DNA of 64,000 bases from Clostridiaceae bacterium (GTDB lineage: Bacteria; Bacillota; Clostridia; Peptostreptococcales; T1SED10-28): positions 1 to 64,000 of the forward strand of contig PWFQ01000065.1 of the NCBI GenBank assembly GCA_003554105.1, read 5' to 3'. Below the pieces are notes generated by a model. It had not been told where the DNA came from, made no database searches, and saw only the letters and a list, made by a program, of their open reading frames with translations. Below are positions 36,841-46,436 of this stretch, piece after piece. How positions within the stretch are numbered: position 1 is the stretch's first letter; each line of letters opens with the position of its first letter. Both the position numbers and the translations under genes were made by a program.

Positions 36841-38049
36841 ATGGGAATCAATGATAGCAGTAATGGCTTCATTGTTTTATGTGACAGGGAGGGAGTCATT
36901 ACTGAAATAATAAGGAATGAAATGCAGGAAGATTTGATGCTCAATACAATGAACTATTTCCAGGATTATCTCGAGGATAAGAGCAATGATAAGTACCATA
37001 AATTTTATGGGGAAGTATTTTCTGAAGGATCCTGTATGGGATGGGAAATGAATGTGCAGGGGACGAATCAGGTTATTCCTTTGAGCTTCTCTGGACTGGT
37101 GCATGATAAAGGATTGATCATACTGGCAGCGGAAAGCACAGGAAGAATGCTCGCTTATTATGAAGAACTGGTGAAATTAAATAATGAGCATGTGAATGTC
37201 ATTCGGGGGATGATGAAGAAAATCACAAAGATAGAGAATCGGGAACCGGAAAATGATCAGAGACCCTATGACAAAATAAGCACCCTTAATAATGAGTTGC
37301 TCAATACCCAAAGGGAGCTAACCAAAACAAATGTTGAACTAAAGCGTTTAAATGTACAAAAAAATGAGTACTTGGGAATGGCTGCCCACGATCTTAGGAA
37401 TCCTATCGGAAATATTATGGCCTACAGTGAAATTTTAAAAGACGAGCTTACGGAGTCTATCAACGAGGAACAACAGGAGATCATTGCAACAATTCATCAA
37501 TCCAGTGAATATATGCTGAAGCTTATTGACGATTTTCTGGATGTATCGAAGATTCAGGTGGGAAAATTAATCCTTAATAAAAAGATCACAAACCTTTGTG
37601 ACTTAGTGAAGAGCAATGTATCGATTAATCAAATTGTCGCACAGAGAAAAGAGATTCTTCTGACCTATGAGTGTTATGCGGAGACCCTTTTGCTCGACAT
37701 TGACCCAATCAAAATGAATCAGGTTCTCAACAATTTAATCAGTAATTCGATTAAATTTTCCTATGCCCGAAGCGAAATCTGCGTACGTGTGAAGATTATC
37801 GGAGGAGATGCAGTAATTGAGGTCATTGATCAAGGGCTTGGAATTTCCAAGGAAGATATCGGATTGTTGTTCAAACCCTATAGTCAGACGAGAACGAAAA
37901 GCACCAAGGGTGAAAAAGGGGAAGGGTTAGGACTTGCCATTGCGAAGAAGATTGCAAATGGCCACGGTGGAGACATTTTTGTTGAATCGGAAGAGGGAAA
38001 AGGAACAAAGTTTCTTGTATCACTTCCAATTGAATCAACGGGCATATAA
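36841..38049 (+). CDS. Soluble histidine kinase paired with the B12 protein
   Basis: 402-residue cytoplasmic kinase. The N-terminal part (about 1-110) looks like a divergent PAS domain, followed by a coiled coil (about 145-182), the H-box AAHDLRNPIGNIMAYSEIL (His about 188) and an HATPase domain with NNLISNSIKFS, DQGLGIS and GEGLGLAI. The ATG at 36841 follows AAGGAGAGGGAAGGA; an upstream TTG is less likely. It is between the CarH-like gene and the DUF368 gene with very short gaps, so all three are probably one operon. No response regulator is encoded nearby. Confidence 0.9.
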   Translation: MGINDSSNGFIVLCDREGVITEIIRNEMQEDLMLNTMNYFQDYLEDKSNDKYHKFYGEVFSEGSCMGWEMNVQGTNQVIPLSFSGLVHDKGLIILAAESTGRMLAYYEELVKLNNEHVNVIRGMMKKITKIENREPENDQRPYDKISTLNNELLNTQRELTKTNVELKRLNVQKNEYLGMAAHDLRNPIGNIMAYSEILKDELTESINEEQQEIIATIHQSSEYMLKLIDDFLDVSKIQVGKLILNKKITNLCDLVKSNVSINQIVAQRKEILLTYECYAETLLLDIDPIKMNQVLNNLISNSIKFSYARSEICVRVKIIGGDAVIEVIDQGLGISKEDIGLLFKPYSQTRTKSTKGEKGEGLGLAIAKKIANGHGGDIFVESEEGKGTKFLVSLPIESTGI

Positions 38050-38072
38050 AGATGACCTAGAAGGAGATAAAT

Positions 38073-38819
38073 ATGGAGCTGGCATTGAAAGGAATTATTG
38101 TGGGATTGATTATTGTTTTGCCGGGAATGAGTGGAGGGACGGTTTTTCTTATTCTCGGTTTGTATGAAACGATGATTAAAGACCTTGTAAAATTTAATCT
38201 TAAACCTTATCTTCCTCTGGTAATTGGTATGACTGTGGGAATTTTCATAGCGGGTTTAAGCCTTGCTTTTATCTTCGAGCAGTATAGAGATCCCAGTGCG
38301 ATGTTTTTATTGGGATGTGTATTAGCTTCCCTGCAACCAATATTAAGAGGGCAAGCAACGAAGAACCCCAGGCATTACTTTATTTTAGCAGCAGGGTTTA
38401 TTATTGGATTTCTAATGGCGGGAGAGCCTATTGAAATTGCTGATAGTGTAGGTGATGCATCTCTGCCTTATCTTATGCTCTCAGGTGCATTAGCGAGTGC
38501 TACGATGATCGTTCCTGGTCTTCCCGGGAGCGGAGTAATGATTATCATGGGGATCTATGATGATGTTCTGTTCTATCTCAGCCAATTTCAATTGTTGGAG
38601 CTTGCGGTTTTCGGTGCAGGTGGAATCATCGGAATTTTGGGGTTGGCCAAAGGACTCGAATCCATGTACACGCATTACAGGAAAGCCATTGCCTATGGAT
38701 TCTCAGGATTAATTATCGGTTCATCGAGAGCACTACTTCCTGAAGTATGGACGCCATTTGTGGTGATTGTCGGTATACTTGGTTTTTCAGTCGTTTACTA
38801 CTATGGTCGAGGAAAATAA
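38073..38819 (+). CDS. DUF368 membrane protein, probable undecaprenyl-phosphate translocase (PopT-like)
   Basis: 248-residue membrane protein with the DUF368 signature KGIIVGLIIVLPGMSGGT at the N-terminus and a second, related repeat GALASATMIVPGLPGSGVMI, suggesting an inverted-repeat transporter. DUF368 proteins have been reported to return undecaprenyl phosphate across the membrane for reuse. It lies 23 bases after the kinase gene and is probably in its operon. If so, the B12/kinase pair may be tied to envelope recycling; that link is only inferred. Confidence 0.87.
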   Translation: MELALKGIIVGLIIVLPGMSGGTVFLILGLYETMIKDLVKFNLKPYLPLVIGMTVGIFIAGLSLAFIFEQYRDPSAMFLLGCVLASLQPILRGQATKNPRHYFILAAGFIIGFLMAGEPIEIADSVGDASLPYLMLSGALASATMIVPGLPGSGVMIIMGIYDDVLFYLSQFQLLELAVFGAGGIIGILGLAKGLESMYTHYRKAIAYGFSGLIIGSSRALLPEVWTPFVVIVGILGFSVVYYYGRGK

Positions 38820-38902
38820 CCGAAGACAATAAAAAGAGCACCAGGGAAGCAAATCACAAATAAGGAAAGTGAATTATGGGAACGCTTATGATATTCGAGA
38901 GA

Positions 38903-39226
38903 TTATAAAAACAACCATTGATAAAGAACAGTTCCAAATATTCCTGCAACGACAGCAATCAATAAGTTCCCTTTGAAATAAGCGACCACTGCTGCAAGAA
39001 TTCCGCCGGTTACAGAGGAGGCCATGTGATTTGTGGAAAATAGAATTTCAGGAAAGATAAGAGCTCCCAGTGCGGCATAGGGGATTAACTTCAAAAAATT
39101 CTCCACAGAGGGATTGAGTCGAAACTCTTTAAGAAAGAGCATTGGTAAAGCCCTTGGAATATAGGTGACAAGAGACATGCCTATAACAAGGATGAAAATT
39201 CTAAAAAGATTCGGTTCGCTCGTCAT
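38903..39226 (-). CDS. azlD: AzlD-type branched-chain amino acid exporter small subunit
   Basis: 107-residue membrane protein with four hydrophobic segments (LVTYIPRALPML, LIPYAALGALIFPEIL). With AzlC it forms an amino-acid exporter of the LIV-E type. The ATG at 39226 has AAAGGAGG upstream, and the start overlaps the azlC stop by 4 bases (ATGA), meaning coupled translation. Confidence 0.92.
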   Translation of the reverse strand: MTSEPNLFRIFILVIGMSLVTYIPRALPMLFLKEFRLNPSVENFLKLIPYAALGALIFPEILFSTNHMASSVTGGILAAVVAYFKGNLLIAVVAGIFGTVLYQWLFL

Positions 39227-39936
39227 TGGAAAGCCTCCTTTTCTATGATCAGTGTTCCGATAAATGATGCAAGTATTGTTGCGATAACCACATTCCACCC
39301 TGATGAAAGCGACGGAAGGAATGGTAGCAGGATTAAAAGACTGTGAGCGGTCATGGCGATAAGAGCAACGAAAAGTAGAGGGATGGATTTACGAACTGCA
39401 GGAACTAAGAGGCCAATGAACATGGCATAAAGTGCAATTCCCATGCTATTCTGTATAAGGGTGGGAAGAATATTTCCCATAAAAAGACCAATCCAGGTCC
39501 CAACATTCCAGGCAAAAAAAGAAATCAGCATCAGCCCGAACAGATAGTTAAAAGGAAGTCTTTCTTCATGGTCCAATTCAGTAACTGAAGCTAAGGAGAA
39601 GGTTTCGTCTGTTATTCCAAAGGAGAGCACGCTTAGTTTTTTCATTGTAAGATTCTTCTCTATGCGTTGAAAAAGCGAAGCGCTCATCAGAAAATGCCTG
39701 AAGTTCAAAATGAAAGTTGTAACAATTACTTCTCCGATTCCTGTTCCGAGACTGAGAAGGTTTACAGCCACAAATTGGCTGGCTCCCGCAAACACAGTAA
39801 GGCTCATTAACATGCTCACTTCGATAGGGATCTCTTCTGCGCGGGAGAGAATTCCAAAAGCAATTGCAATGGGAATATAGCCAAGGGCGATGGGGATTCC
39901 TGCTTTTAAGCCTTGAATTAGCATTGTTCGTTTCAT
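39223..39936 (-). CDS. azlC: AzlC-type branched-chain amino acid exporter large subunit
   Basis: 237-residue membrane protein of the AzlC family, starting GLKAGIPIALGYIPIAIAFG and containing FAGASQFVAVNLL and GITDETF, typical for the family. Works with AzlD to export branched-chain or related amino acids. In a peptide-fermenting cell it could vent surplus amino acids. Confidence 0.93.
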   Translation of the reverse strand: MKRTMLIQGLKAGIPIALGYIPIAIAFGILSRAEEIPIEVSMLMSLTVFAGASQFVAVNLLSLGTGIGEVIVTTFILNFRHFLMSASLFQRIEKNLTMKKLSVLSFGITDETFSLASVTELDHEERLPFNYLFGLMLISFFAWNVGTWIGLFMGNILPTLIQNSMGIALYAMFIGLLVPAVRKSIPLLFVALIAMTAHSLLILLPFLPSLSSGWNVVIATILASFIGTLIIEKEAFQ

Positions 39937-40023
39937 AGGGCAACCCTCTTTTAGAAAAATTTAATATGAAGGTATTATACATAAATATAACGAATTACAC
40001 AACTGACAGAATGGAGGAAGCCT

Positions 40024-40926
40024 GTGGATATCAAGCGTGTATATTTTGTAATGGGAATAGGGATTCTGGGAGTGTCCTTTGCCGCGATTTTCATTCGATT
40101 AAGTGATGCACCCTCATCTGTAATTGCAATGTATCGAATGCTGATTACATTCATACTCTTCACACCGTTCATTATGAAGAAAAAAGGGATGGATCTTAAT
40201 AAAATCGGTAAAAAATCAGTGTTGTTGGCAATTCTCAGCGGATTTTTCCTTGCTCTTCATTTTATTGCATGGATCGAATCCTTAAAGCATACCACGATCG
40301 CTTCATCAACGGTTCTTGTAAGTCTGCAGCCATTATTCACATCTCTTCTGGGATTTATGATTTATAAAGAAAGAATGAATATGAAACAGGGAATCGGAAT
40401 GATTGTTGCGATCACCGGAAGCTTTGTCATCGGGTTCGGAGATTTTATGTCAGGAGGAGGAAACTTATACGGAGATGCTTTGGCAATCTTGGGAGGAGTC
40501 TTTGCTGCCTTATATGTCATTATCGGGAGAGGGTTGCGTAAAACCATAAGCAACTTGGATTATGTTTATATGGCATACGGGAGCTGTACCCTTGTGTTAT
40601 TTTCCGTGAACCTGCTTTGGCGTGTCCCCATACTCAAATATGATGCCTCAGAATGGTTAATATTTCTTGGGTTGGCTATTTTTTCAACGATAGGAGGGCA
40701 TACGATTTTCAACTGGTCTTTAAAATATGTGGAGGCGAATCGGGTTTCCATGGCTATGCTTGGAGAACCGATTGGTGCTACCCTGCTGGGATTGCTTATT
40801 TTGCAGGAAATTCCAAGTAATATGCAGTTCATTAGTGCCGGGATTATACTCATCGGTCTTTACCTCTTTATGCAGGCAAGTTTTAAAAAAGAAAGAAATC
40901 GTAGGCAAGAAGGACAAGAACTATAA
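40024..40926 (+). CDS. EamA/DMT-family transporter
   Basis: 300-residue membrane protein with ten predicted helices in two EamA repeats (APSSVIAMYRMLITFILFTP and FSTIGGHTIFNWSLKYVEA). Such transporters usually export metabolites; the substrate is not recognisable. The GTG start has ATGGAGGAAG upstream. It is divergent from azlCD. Confidence 0.9.
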   Translation: MDIKRVYFVMGIGILGVSFAAIFIRLSDAPSSVIAMYRMLITFILFTPFIMKKKGMDLNKIGKKSVLLAILSGFFLALHFIAWIESLKHTTIASSTVLVSLQPLFTSLLGFMIYKERMNMKQGIGMIVAITGSFVIGFGDFMSGGGNLYGDALAILGGVFAALYVIIGRGLRKTISNLDYVYMAYGSCTLVLFSVNLLWRVPILKYDASEWLIFLGLAIFSTIGGHTIFNWSLKYVEANRVSMAMLGEPIGATLLGLLILQEIPSNMQFISAGIILIGLYLFMQASFKKERNRRQEGQEL

Positions 40927-40984
40927 AAAAAAGAGCGATTGGAGACTAATGTCCATATCGCCCTTTTCAATGAAAGATTTTCGG

Positions 40985-42211
40985 CTAAAGATCGATAAAA
41001 TTTCCTTTATTAAAAATTGGAATTTTGCTGCCATCTTCTTTAATCCCAAGGATTTCTAAATCTTCTGTTCCCACCATGAAGTCCACATGGGTTAAGGAGT
41101 CGTTGGCTCCTTTCTCTTCCAATTCTTTCTTTGATAATGCATCTCCTCCTTTAATGCAGGAAGGATAGGCCTTTCCTAATGCAAAGTGACAGGATGCATT
41201 TTCGTCGAAGAGGGTATTGTAAAAAAGAATGTTCTGGTTTGAAATTGGAGAATCATAAGGAACTAAGGCAACTTCCCCCAACCGCTTGGCGCCCGCATCG
41301 GTATCGAGGAGTTCCCTCAAAATTTCTTTGCCGTTTTTTGCATCAAAATCCACAACAGTTCCATTTCTAAATGTAAAAGAGAACTCTTCAATGAGATTAC
41401 CGTTATAATTCAAGGGCATGGAACTTTTGATCGTTCCATCCACACCATCGGCCTTTGGCATTGTAAAAACCTCTTCTGTTGGCATATTGGCGAAAAAAAT
41501 CGCACCATGGGGTCCTCGGTCTCCACCACCAACCCATACATGGTCTTCCGGTAATTGCAGGGTCACATCAGTGCCTTTGCCATTCTTGTAGTGGAGTGCG
41601 TGGAATCGATGACCGTTAAGAAAGGACAAGCGTCGGTTCAATTGCTTCTGATGATCATGCCAGGCTTTTACGGGATCATCTTCATCCACTCTGACGGCCT
41701 TGTATATTGCATCCCATAATTTTTCTACAGAAAGATCCTTTTCAACGTCAGGGAATACTTTTAGAGCCCAGGCCTCTGTTGGAATTGATGCAACGCACCA
41801 GACATTTTGATTGCTCATCAGGCGTGTTCGATATAACTCAAGACCTTGAGCCATTGCTTTATTTTGGCGGCTCATTTTTTTGGGATCCACGTCTTTCATT
41901 AATTCCGGGTCGGATGCCGCAATGCTTAGAAAAGCAGCTCCTTTTTCTGCATATCCTTCCAGCATTACTTTGACCCATTCGGGGAATTCGTCGAAAACCT
42001 CATTTTTAGCTCTTTTAAAACGTATTTTCGATAATTTTTCATCGATCCATCGAATGATAACCTCTCTAGCTCCTGCATCATAGGCTTTTTCGGTGACAGT
42101 ACGTGCAAAATCCGCACATTCGATGGGGCTGTTGATCACAAGAATTTGATTCTCTTGAAGATTAATTCCTGTTCGAACCAAAAGTTCAGCGTATTTTTCT
42201 ATCCGCTCCAT
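40985..42211 (-). CDS. M29 family aminopeptidase (AmpS/PepS type)
   Basis: 408-residue metallo-aminopeptidase that removes N-terminal residues from peptides in the cytoplasm. It begins IEKYAELLVRTGINLQENQ, and has GGDRGPHGAIFFANMPTEEVF, GNLIEEFSF and the late HFALGKAYPSCIKGG stretch with the metal His and Glu residues of the family. AGGAGG precedes the ATG. Fits peptide fermentation. Confidence 0.94.
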   Translation of the reverse strand: MERIEKYAELLVRTGINLQENQILVINSPIECADFARTVTEKAYDAGAREVIIRWIDEKLSKIRFKRAKNEVFDEFPEWVKVMLEGYAEKGAAFLSIAASDPELMKDVDPKKMSRQNKAMAQGLELYRTRLMSNQNVWCVASIPTEAWALKVFPDVEKDLSVEKLWDAIYKAVRVDEDDPVKAWHDHQKQLNRRLSFLNGHRFHALHYKNGKGTDVTLQLPEDHVWVGGGDRGPHGAIFFANMPTEEVFTMPKADGVDGTIKSSMPLNYNGNLIEEFSFTFRNGTVVDFDAKNGKEILRELLDTDAGAKRLGEVALVPYDSPISNQNILFYNTLFDENASCHFALGKAYPSCIKGGDALSKKELEEKGANDSLTHVDFMVGTEDLEILGIKEDGSKIPIFNKGNFIDL

Positions 42212-42365
42212 CTAAACTCCTCCTTGAATATAGTTGATTGAAAGTATTATATATATAGACATTTTACTACATATGATTTATACTTTCCATTATAATTTGA
42301 TTCGCAGAACATTTTACAGGTGGAAGTTGAAAAAAGCGACCAAGAGAAGAAAGGAGGTAATCCCA

Positions 42366-42986
42366 TTGAAAATTTATCTTGTACGGCATGGTGAAACTGA
42401 GTGGAATGTTGAGGGACGTTTACAGGGAAAGAAAAACTCACAATTAACAAAGAAAGGGATTGATCATGCAAAAGCACTTCAGAAGAAATTGAAGGAAGTG
42501 CATTTTTCAAAAATCTACTCATCACCTCTCCAACGAGCGAAAGAGACTGCAAAAATCCTAAAAGGGGAAAGGGAAATAGGAATCACTCTGGACCCGCTAT
42601 TGGAAGAGATGGGATTTGGAGTATGGGAAGGAAAAAGTCGACAGGAGATAGAAGAGTTTTGGTATGAGGAGTTTTTTCACTTTTGGAATGAACCCCAGCA
42701 TTATACTCCCGTGGATGAGTCAGGAGAGGAATTTAATGAAGTTTGTCGAAGAACTGATGAATTTCTGAGAAAAATCCATCATGAAAAGAGATCAGGTGCC
42801 GTGCTAGTTGTGGCTCATGGCGTGGTGATCAAATGCATTTATGCAAGAATAAAGAATCTGCCTTTAAAAGATCTCTGGTCCCCTCCCTTTCCCAAAGGAA
42901 CGAGTCTAACTATAATCGAAAAGACATCCGATGGGGAATCTTTTTTGCTTGAAGCGGATACATCCCATCTAAATGAGAATACATAG
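42366..42986 (+). CDS. Histidine phosphatase (phosphoglycerate mutase-like)
   Basis: 206-residue phosphatase with the signature LVRHGETEWN right at the N-terminus, SSPLQRAKETA, the acid residue in LLEEMGFGVWEG and the second His in VVAHGVVIK. The TTG at 42366 was chosen because AAAGGAGGTA is 6 bases upstream and it puts the catalytic RHG at residues 7-9. Its substrate could be alpha-ribazole phosphate (CobC), phosphoglycerate or another phosphoester; the sequence does not decide. Confidence 0.9.
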   Translation: MKIYLVRHGETEWNVEGRLQGKKNSQLTKKGIDHAKALQKKLKEVHFSKIYSSPLQRAKETAKILKGEREIGITLDPLLEEMGFGVWEGKSRQEIEEFWYEEFFHFWNEPQHYTPVDESGEEFNEVCRRTDEFLRKIHHEKRSGAVLVVAHGVVIKCIYARIKNLPLKDLWSPPFPKGTSLTIIEKTSDGESFLLEADTSHLNENT

Positions 42987-43015
42987 AAAAAAGCAAACCG
43001 GAGTTTGCTTTTTTG
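42987..43015. terminator. Bidirectional terminator between phosphatase and pepF
   Basis: Perfect 12-pair stem AAAAAAGCAAAC/GTTTGCTTTTTT with a 4-base loop (42987-42998 with 43003-43014). A-tract and T-tract let it serve both convergent genes. Confidence 0.9.
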
Positions 43016-43025
43016 CATTAACCCA

Positions 43026-44807
43026 TTAACCCATTAACTTCTCCAACTCGTCCACTGCTTCGCGGAAAACCTGCATCGCATTGTTCACGGGATCTTCCGA
43101 TTCCATATCCGCCCCCGCTTTTCGAAGGATTTCAATGGGATAATCCATTGATCCGCTGGAGAGGAACTCAAGGTAACGATCAACTGCAGGCTTTCCTTCG
43201 CTCAAGATCTGATTGGAAAGAGCGATGGCTGCAGAGAAACCTGTAGCATATTGATAAACATAGAAATTATAGTACATATGGGGAATCCGCGACCATTCAT
43301 ACTGGATTTCCTCATCGATGACAACGTCAGGTCCAAAATACCGTTTATTAAGCTCTAAATAGTGGTTGCACAAGAACTCATTTGTCAACGCTCCACCATT
43401 TTCCACATGGCTGTGGATGTCCCGCTCGAATTCGGCAAACATTGTTTGACGGAAGATGGTTCCTCTAAACTGCTCGAGATAGTGATTCAGGATGTATTTC
43501 CTTTTTTCGGAATCATCGATGGATTCCAACAGATAATGATTTAGAAGAGCCTCATTGGTTGTTGAAGCGACTTCTGCAACAAAGATGGAGTAATTTCCAT
43601 AGACAAAGGGCTGTTTTTCCTGCGTGAGATAGCTGTGCATGGAGTGGCCCAACTCATGGGTTAAAGTAAACATGGAATCCATATTCTCCTTATGATTGAG
43701 GAGAATGTAGGGTCGAGAATCATAAGTACCCCAAGAATAAGCTCCTGATCTCTTGCCTTCAGTTTCATAGACATCGATCCAACGATTCTCGAAAGCCGAG
43801 GCAACGGTGTCCTGGTATTTCTTCCCTAATGGTGCTAAAGATTCGAGAACGGTTTCCCGGGCCTCCTTATAAGGAATTTTAAATTCAACATTTTTAACGA
43901 TGGGAGCATATACATCATAAAGATGCAATTCATCTAGATCAAGAACTTGTTTTCTTAATCGCATATACTTATAAAAAGCATCGAGGTTTTGGTTTACTGC
44001 CTCTATGAGACGATCAGGAACAGTAGTTGGGATTCTGTTTTCAAAAAGAGCAGCTTCACGTGCGGAGGAAAAATTACGCATCCTGCTAAAAAAGATATTC
44101 TTGTTGACTTCACTCTGAAGCAGACTTGATAATGTATTGATATGCCCATAGTAGACACTGTAATATTTCTCGAAGGCATCTTTTCGAAGAATGCGGTCCT
44201 TGGACATTAAAAGAGGAATGTACGAGCCATTGGTGATCGGATGTTTTTCACCATCGGAATCCACTGCGTCTTCAAAAGTCATGTCCGCATTCAGCAGCAT
44301 GCCGTAAGCGTTGCTTGGCGCTTCTCCCAGTTCGTTGACCTGAGCAAGGACCGATTCCATTTCCTCTGAAAGAATATGAGGTTTTTTTCGCAATAGATCA
44401 TCGAAAAATTTACGGTAATGTTTCAATTCATCATCTTGTAAATAGCTTTTAATGAGCTCCTCGCTTCCCTTAAGAAGTTCAGGAACAAAAAAAGCAATGT
44501 CTTTTTGAGTTTCCGTGGTGACTTTCTCCCCCCGGGAGACCATTCCCTGATATTTTCCGACTTTTGTGTTTTCGTCCATTCTCATTTTCGCGTAGCTGAT
44601 CAGGTTGATCATTTTTCTTTGGAGACTCTCATAAAGTCCCAAAGCCTTTTTAAACGTACTTACATCTTTCAAAAGGTTTCCTTTCAATGACAGAAGAGTC
44701 TCAGCATCCCGTTTGATATCTGAAATACTGCCTTCCCAGTCTTTATTACTGGCAAATAAATCGCTAAGATCCCACTTGTCCATCTCATGTATTTCTTCTC
44801 TTTGCAT
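43026..44807 (-). CDS. pepF: Oligoendopeptidase F
   Basis: 593-residue M3 family zinc peptidase that cuts oligopeptides of medium length in the cytoplasm. The active site is LTHELGHSMHSYL (HExxH), with the third zinc ligand in VAEVASTTNEAL. AAGGAGTGAC precedes the ATG. It stands alone between a terminator and a divergent MFS transporter. Confidence 0.95.
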   Translation of the reverse strand: MQREEIHEMDKWDLSDLFASNKDWEGSISDIKRDAETLLSLKGNLLKDVSTFKKALGLYESLQRKMINLISYAKMRMDENTKVGKYQGMVSRGEKVTTETQKDIAFFVPELLKGSEELIKSYLQDDELKHYRKFFDDLLRKKPHILSEEMESVLAQVNELGEAPSNAYGMLLNADMTFEDAVDSDGEKHPITNGSYIPLLMSKDRILRKDAFEKYYSVYYGHINTLSSLLQSEVNKNIFFSRMRNFSSAREAALFENRIPTTVPDRLIEAVNQNLDAFYKYMRLRKQVLDLDELHLYDVYAPIVKNVEFKIPYKEARETVLESLAPLGKKYQDTVASAFENRWIDVYETEGKRSGAYSWGTYDSRPYILLNHKENMDSMFTLTHELGHSMHSYLTQEKQPFVYGNYSIFVAEVASTTNEALLNHYLLESIDDSEKRKYILNHYLEQFRGTIFRQTMFAEFERDIHSHVENGGALTNEFLCNHYLELNKRYFGPDVVIDEEIQYEWSRIPHMYYNFYVYQYATGFSAAIALSNQILSEGKPAVDRYLEFLSSGSMDYPIEILRKAGADMESEDPVNNAMQVFREAVDELEKLMG

Positions 44808-45000
44808 ATTGTCACTCCTTTAAAAATTATTTAAATATATAATTATTTTATCACTATATAATCCCATCAGCCACCAATTTTTTTCAAGAGAGAAATTCCG
44901 GTGAGATAAGAAAAATAACGATTGCAAAAATAAATGGAGTCTGGTAGGATGATGAGAGTGTTTAGCATCTCGAAATATAAAGCATGAGAGGACCTCAACA

Positions 45001-46287
45001 ATGAGAATTCTTTTAGACAAAATCAATAATATAAAGGAATTACCAAGAAATATACGGTTGATCTTTTTGGTTGTTCTGCTGAATAATATAGCAAAAGGAA
45101 TGTTTATGACCCTGTATAATCTCTACCTGCAAGAGGTTGGCTTTAGTGCCAGCTTTATGGGAGAATTAATATCCATGACAGCCCTTGCAAGTGCACTGTT
45201 TTTAGTGCCGGTAGGCTTTTTAAGTGATAAAATCGGAAGAAAGAAAACCATGATCTTTGGAATTATATTTGCAGATATTTTTCAGGTTTTAAGGGCAATT
45301 CTCTTGAATAGTTCAGCCCTTTTAACCTTCAGCTTTTTGCTTGGAGGACTGAACGCCTTTTTTATGGTCGCCAATGCCCCTTTTCTTATAGAGAACACGG
45401 ATAAGACCATACGGATGAAGGTATTCAGCATCAACTTTGCTTTAATGCTTTTCTCATCAATGATGGGAAACATCATCGGGGGAGTTTTGCCGGATCTTTT
45501 ACTGAATGTTTTTTCCTTCACCATGGCAGACGCACAGCGTACAACCCTTATTTTCTCAGCAGGATTAAGCATTCTTGCTTTGATTCCCCTCAGCAGAGTA
45601 AAAGAAATTCCGAAGAAGAAAAGAAAAATCGAAAGCGGAGTTTTACAAAGCTTGAAAAATCGGAAACATTCCCTATTGATTGGAAAGTTTCTTTTCGCCA
45701 ACGTCCTTGTAGGGTTCGGGGCAGGGCTTTTTGTCCCCTTCTCCAACCTTTATTTTGAAAATCAGTTCCACCTCCCTACATCAACCATCGGAATGATTAT
45801 GTCTTTAGGGCAGGCAACAACAGTTATTGCAATCATGTTGGGTCCTTACCTCAGCCGGCGGTTCGGGCGTGTAAAAACGGTATTCTTTCTACAAATTCTC
45901 TCAGTACCTTTCATGTTAGTGTTAGGAGATACAAGAATTCTCTCATTAGCCGTCTTTGCCTTTCTTATTCGTCAGGCAATTATGAATGCCAGTAACCCTA
46001 TAACTTCTGCTGTTATGTTGGAAGAAGTTCCGGAAAACCTGAAAGGTCTGACCAACAGTTTGAATCAAATGGTTTTCCAGTTAGGGTGGACAGTGTGCGG
46101 ACGCTTGAGCGGGATCATTATCGATCAGCATGGATACGATTTAATTTTTTATCTTGCAGGAGGTCTCTATGCACTCTCGGCAGTTTATTACTATTTTGCT
46201 TTTAAACACATTGATCGTAGAGATCAATTGATCGATGGGAAAGAACATTTTGATGGAACCCAAAAGGTAAAAGCAAAACCTGCTTAA
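45001..46287 (+). CDS. MFS transporter
   Basis: 428-residue protein with about 12 membrane helices. The loop between helices 2 and 3 has GFLSDKIGRKKT, the MFS motif A, repeated as LSRRFGRVKT in the second half. The class is clear (drug or metabolite efflux is common) but not the substrate. Confidence 0.9.
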   Translation: MRILLDKINNIKELPRNIRLIFLVVLLNNIAKGMFMTLYNLYLQEVGFSASFMGELISMTALASALFLVPVGFLSDKIGRKKTMIFGIIFADIFQVLRAILLNSSALLTFSFLLGGLNAFFMVANAPFLIENTDKTIRMKVFSINFALMLFSSMMGNIIGGVLPDLLLNVFSFTMADAQRTTLIFSAGLSILALIPLSRVKEIPKKKRKIESGVLQSLKNRKHSLLIGKFLFANVLVGFGAGLFVPFSNLYFENQFHLPTSTIGMIMSLGQATTVIAIMLGPYLSRRFGRVKTVFFLQILSVPFMLVLGDTRILSLAVFAFLIRQAIMNASNPITSAVMLEEVPENLKGLTNSLNQMVFQLGWTVCGRLSGIIIDQHGYDLIFYLAGGLYALSAVYYYFAFKHIDRRDQLIDGKEHFDGTQKVKAKPA

Positions 46288-46297
46288 AGGATGAATT

Positions 46298-46324
46298 AAA
46301 GAGTCCCCAAAGGGACTCTTTTTC
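46298..46324 (+). terminator. Terminator of the MFS gene
   Basis: Perfect ten-pair stem AAAGAGTCCC/GGGACTCTTT (46298-46307 with 46312-46321), 4-base loop, then TT. Confidence 0.88.
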
Positions 46325-46436
46325 TCAGTGGAAGAACTTGCTCAGAGTTCGTCAAAGATATTTGCTGAGTTTTGCAGGAGTTTTCTTTCTCTGTCGCGAA
46401 TTTTTTAAGACAGTAATCAAGGAGGAGATTAATGAA

